A program made the translations under genes and the position numbers. From NCBI GenBank assembly GCA_027328825.1, contig DAHWTK010000096.1:306-5918 (forward strand): DNA of 5,613 nucleotides. The letters are read 5' to 3'. This document shows positions 5,542 to 5,613 of the stretch, piece after piece (position 1 is the stretch's first letter; each line of letters opens with the position of its first letter). A model generated the notes under the pieces. The model was not told where the DNA came from, ran no database searches, and worked only from the letters and a program-made list of their open reading frames with translations. Source of the DNA: Nitrospirota bacterium. Lineage in GTDB: Bacteria; Nitrospirota; JACRHJ01.

Positions 5542-5613
5542 ATGAAACCAATATTTAAACTTTTTTGGGATAAATTTAAGTTCAAATTCTATGAACATTC
5601 TGACGTCAATAAA
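5542..5613 (+). CDS. Possible start of a divergent gene, cut by the right edge
   Basis: An ATG at 5542 opens a frame of 24 codons that stays open to the end of the window. It begins MKPIFKLFWDKFKFKFYEHS and is rich in Lys and Phe. I do not recognise it. Support is weak: there is no clear Shine-Dalgarno before it, the only -10-like sequence (TATTAA at 5535-5540) is too close to the ATG, and the region is AT-rich compared with the neighbouring genes. It could be a horizontally acquired or unusual gene start, or simply open reading by chance in intergenic DNA. Confidence 0.22.
   Translation, partial: MKPIFKLFWDKFKFKFYEHSDVNK

Noticed and set aside
5591..5602. ATGAACATTCTG as a third repressor operator near the right edge.
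   Set aside because: Only one half-site is intact, the flanks do not match, and a match of this size can easily occur by chance in AT-rich DNA.

Overview
The window comes from a diderm (Gram-negative-type) bacterium. It holds the start of a tripartite RND drug-efflux operon whose adaptor is a lipoprotein, and both efflux proteins are close to E. coli AcrA/AcrB along their whole visible length. The coding DNA looks GC-rich with many ATA (Ile) and AGG/AGA (Arg) codons. This fits a deep-branching proteobacterial, Desulfobacterota or Nitrospirota-like genome better than an enterobacterium, but that placement is a guess.

Left half, minus strand (positions 1-2734): a TetR/AcrR-family repressor, then an AcrA/MexA-like periplasmic adaptor, then the first 273 codons of an AcrB/MexB-like inner-membrane pump that runs off the left edge. 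The adaptor and pump are separated by only 11 bases. A gap of 87 bases between repressor and adaptor contains a small GC-rich hairpin and an 11-base-spaced direct repeat. Upstream of the repressor is a sigma70-like promoter with a perfect 14-bp palindrome (AATGAACGTTCATT) over the predicted start of transcription. This is the textbook layout of a self-repressing TetR-controlled efflux operon. No outer-membrane channel gene is visible; it may lie beyond the left edge or be a shared TolC elsewhere.

Right half: a plus-strand alpha-oxoamine synthase, best called 2-amino-3-ketobutyrate CoA ligase (glycine C-acetyltransferase, kbl), has its own extended -10 promoter in the intergenic region it shares with the efflux operon. 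It converges on a minus-strand aspartase (aspartate ammonia-lyase), and the two stop codons share the palindrome TTAA, so no terminator can lie between them. Together they point to amino-acid catabolism (threonine/glycine/acetyl-CoA and aspartate/fumarate/ammonium), with no visible functional link to the efflux genes. No threonine dehydrogenase is in the window.

Right edge (5434-5613): an AT-rich intergenic region with a good promoter for aspartase and a possible start of a divergent plus-strand gene that runs off the window. I see no mobile elements, CRISPR, tRNA/rRNA or recognised riboswitch. The window is largely ordinary. The most informative points are the regulatory architecture of the efflux operon and the overlapping convergent gene ends.
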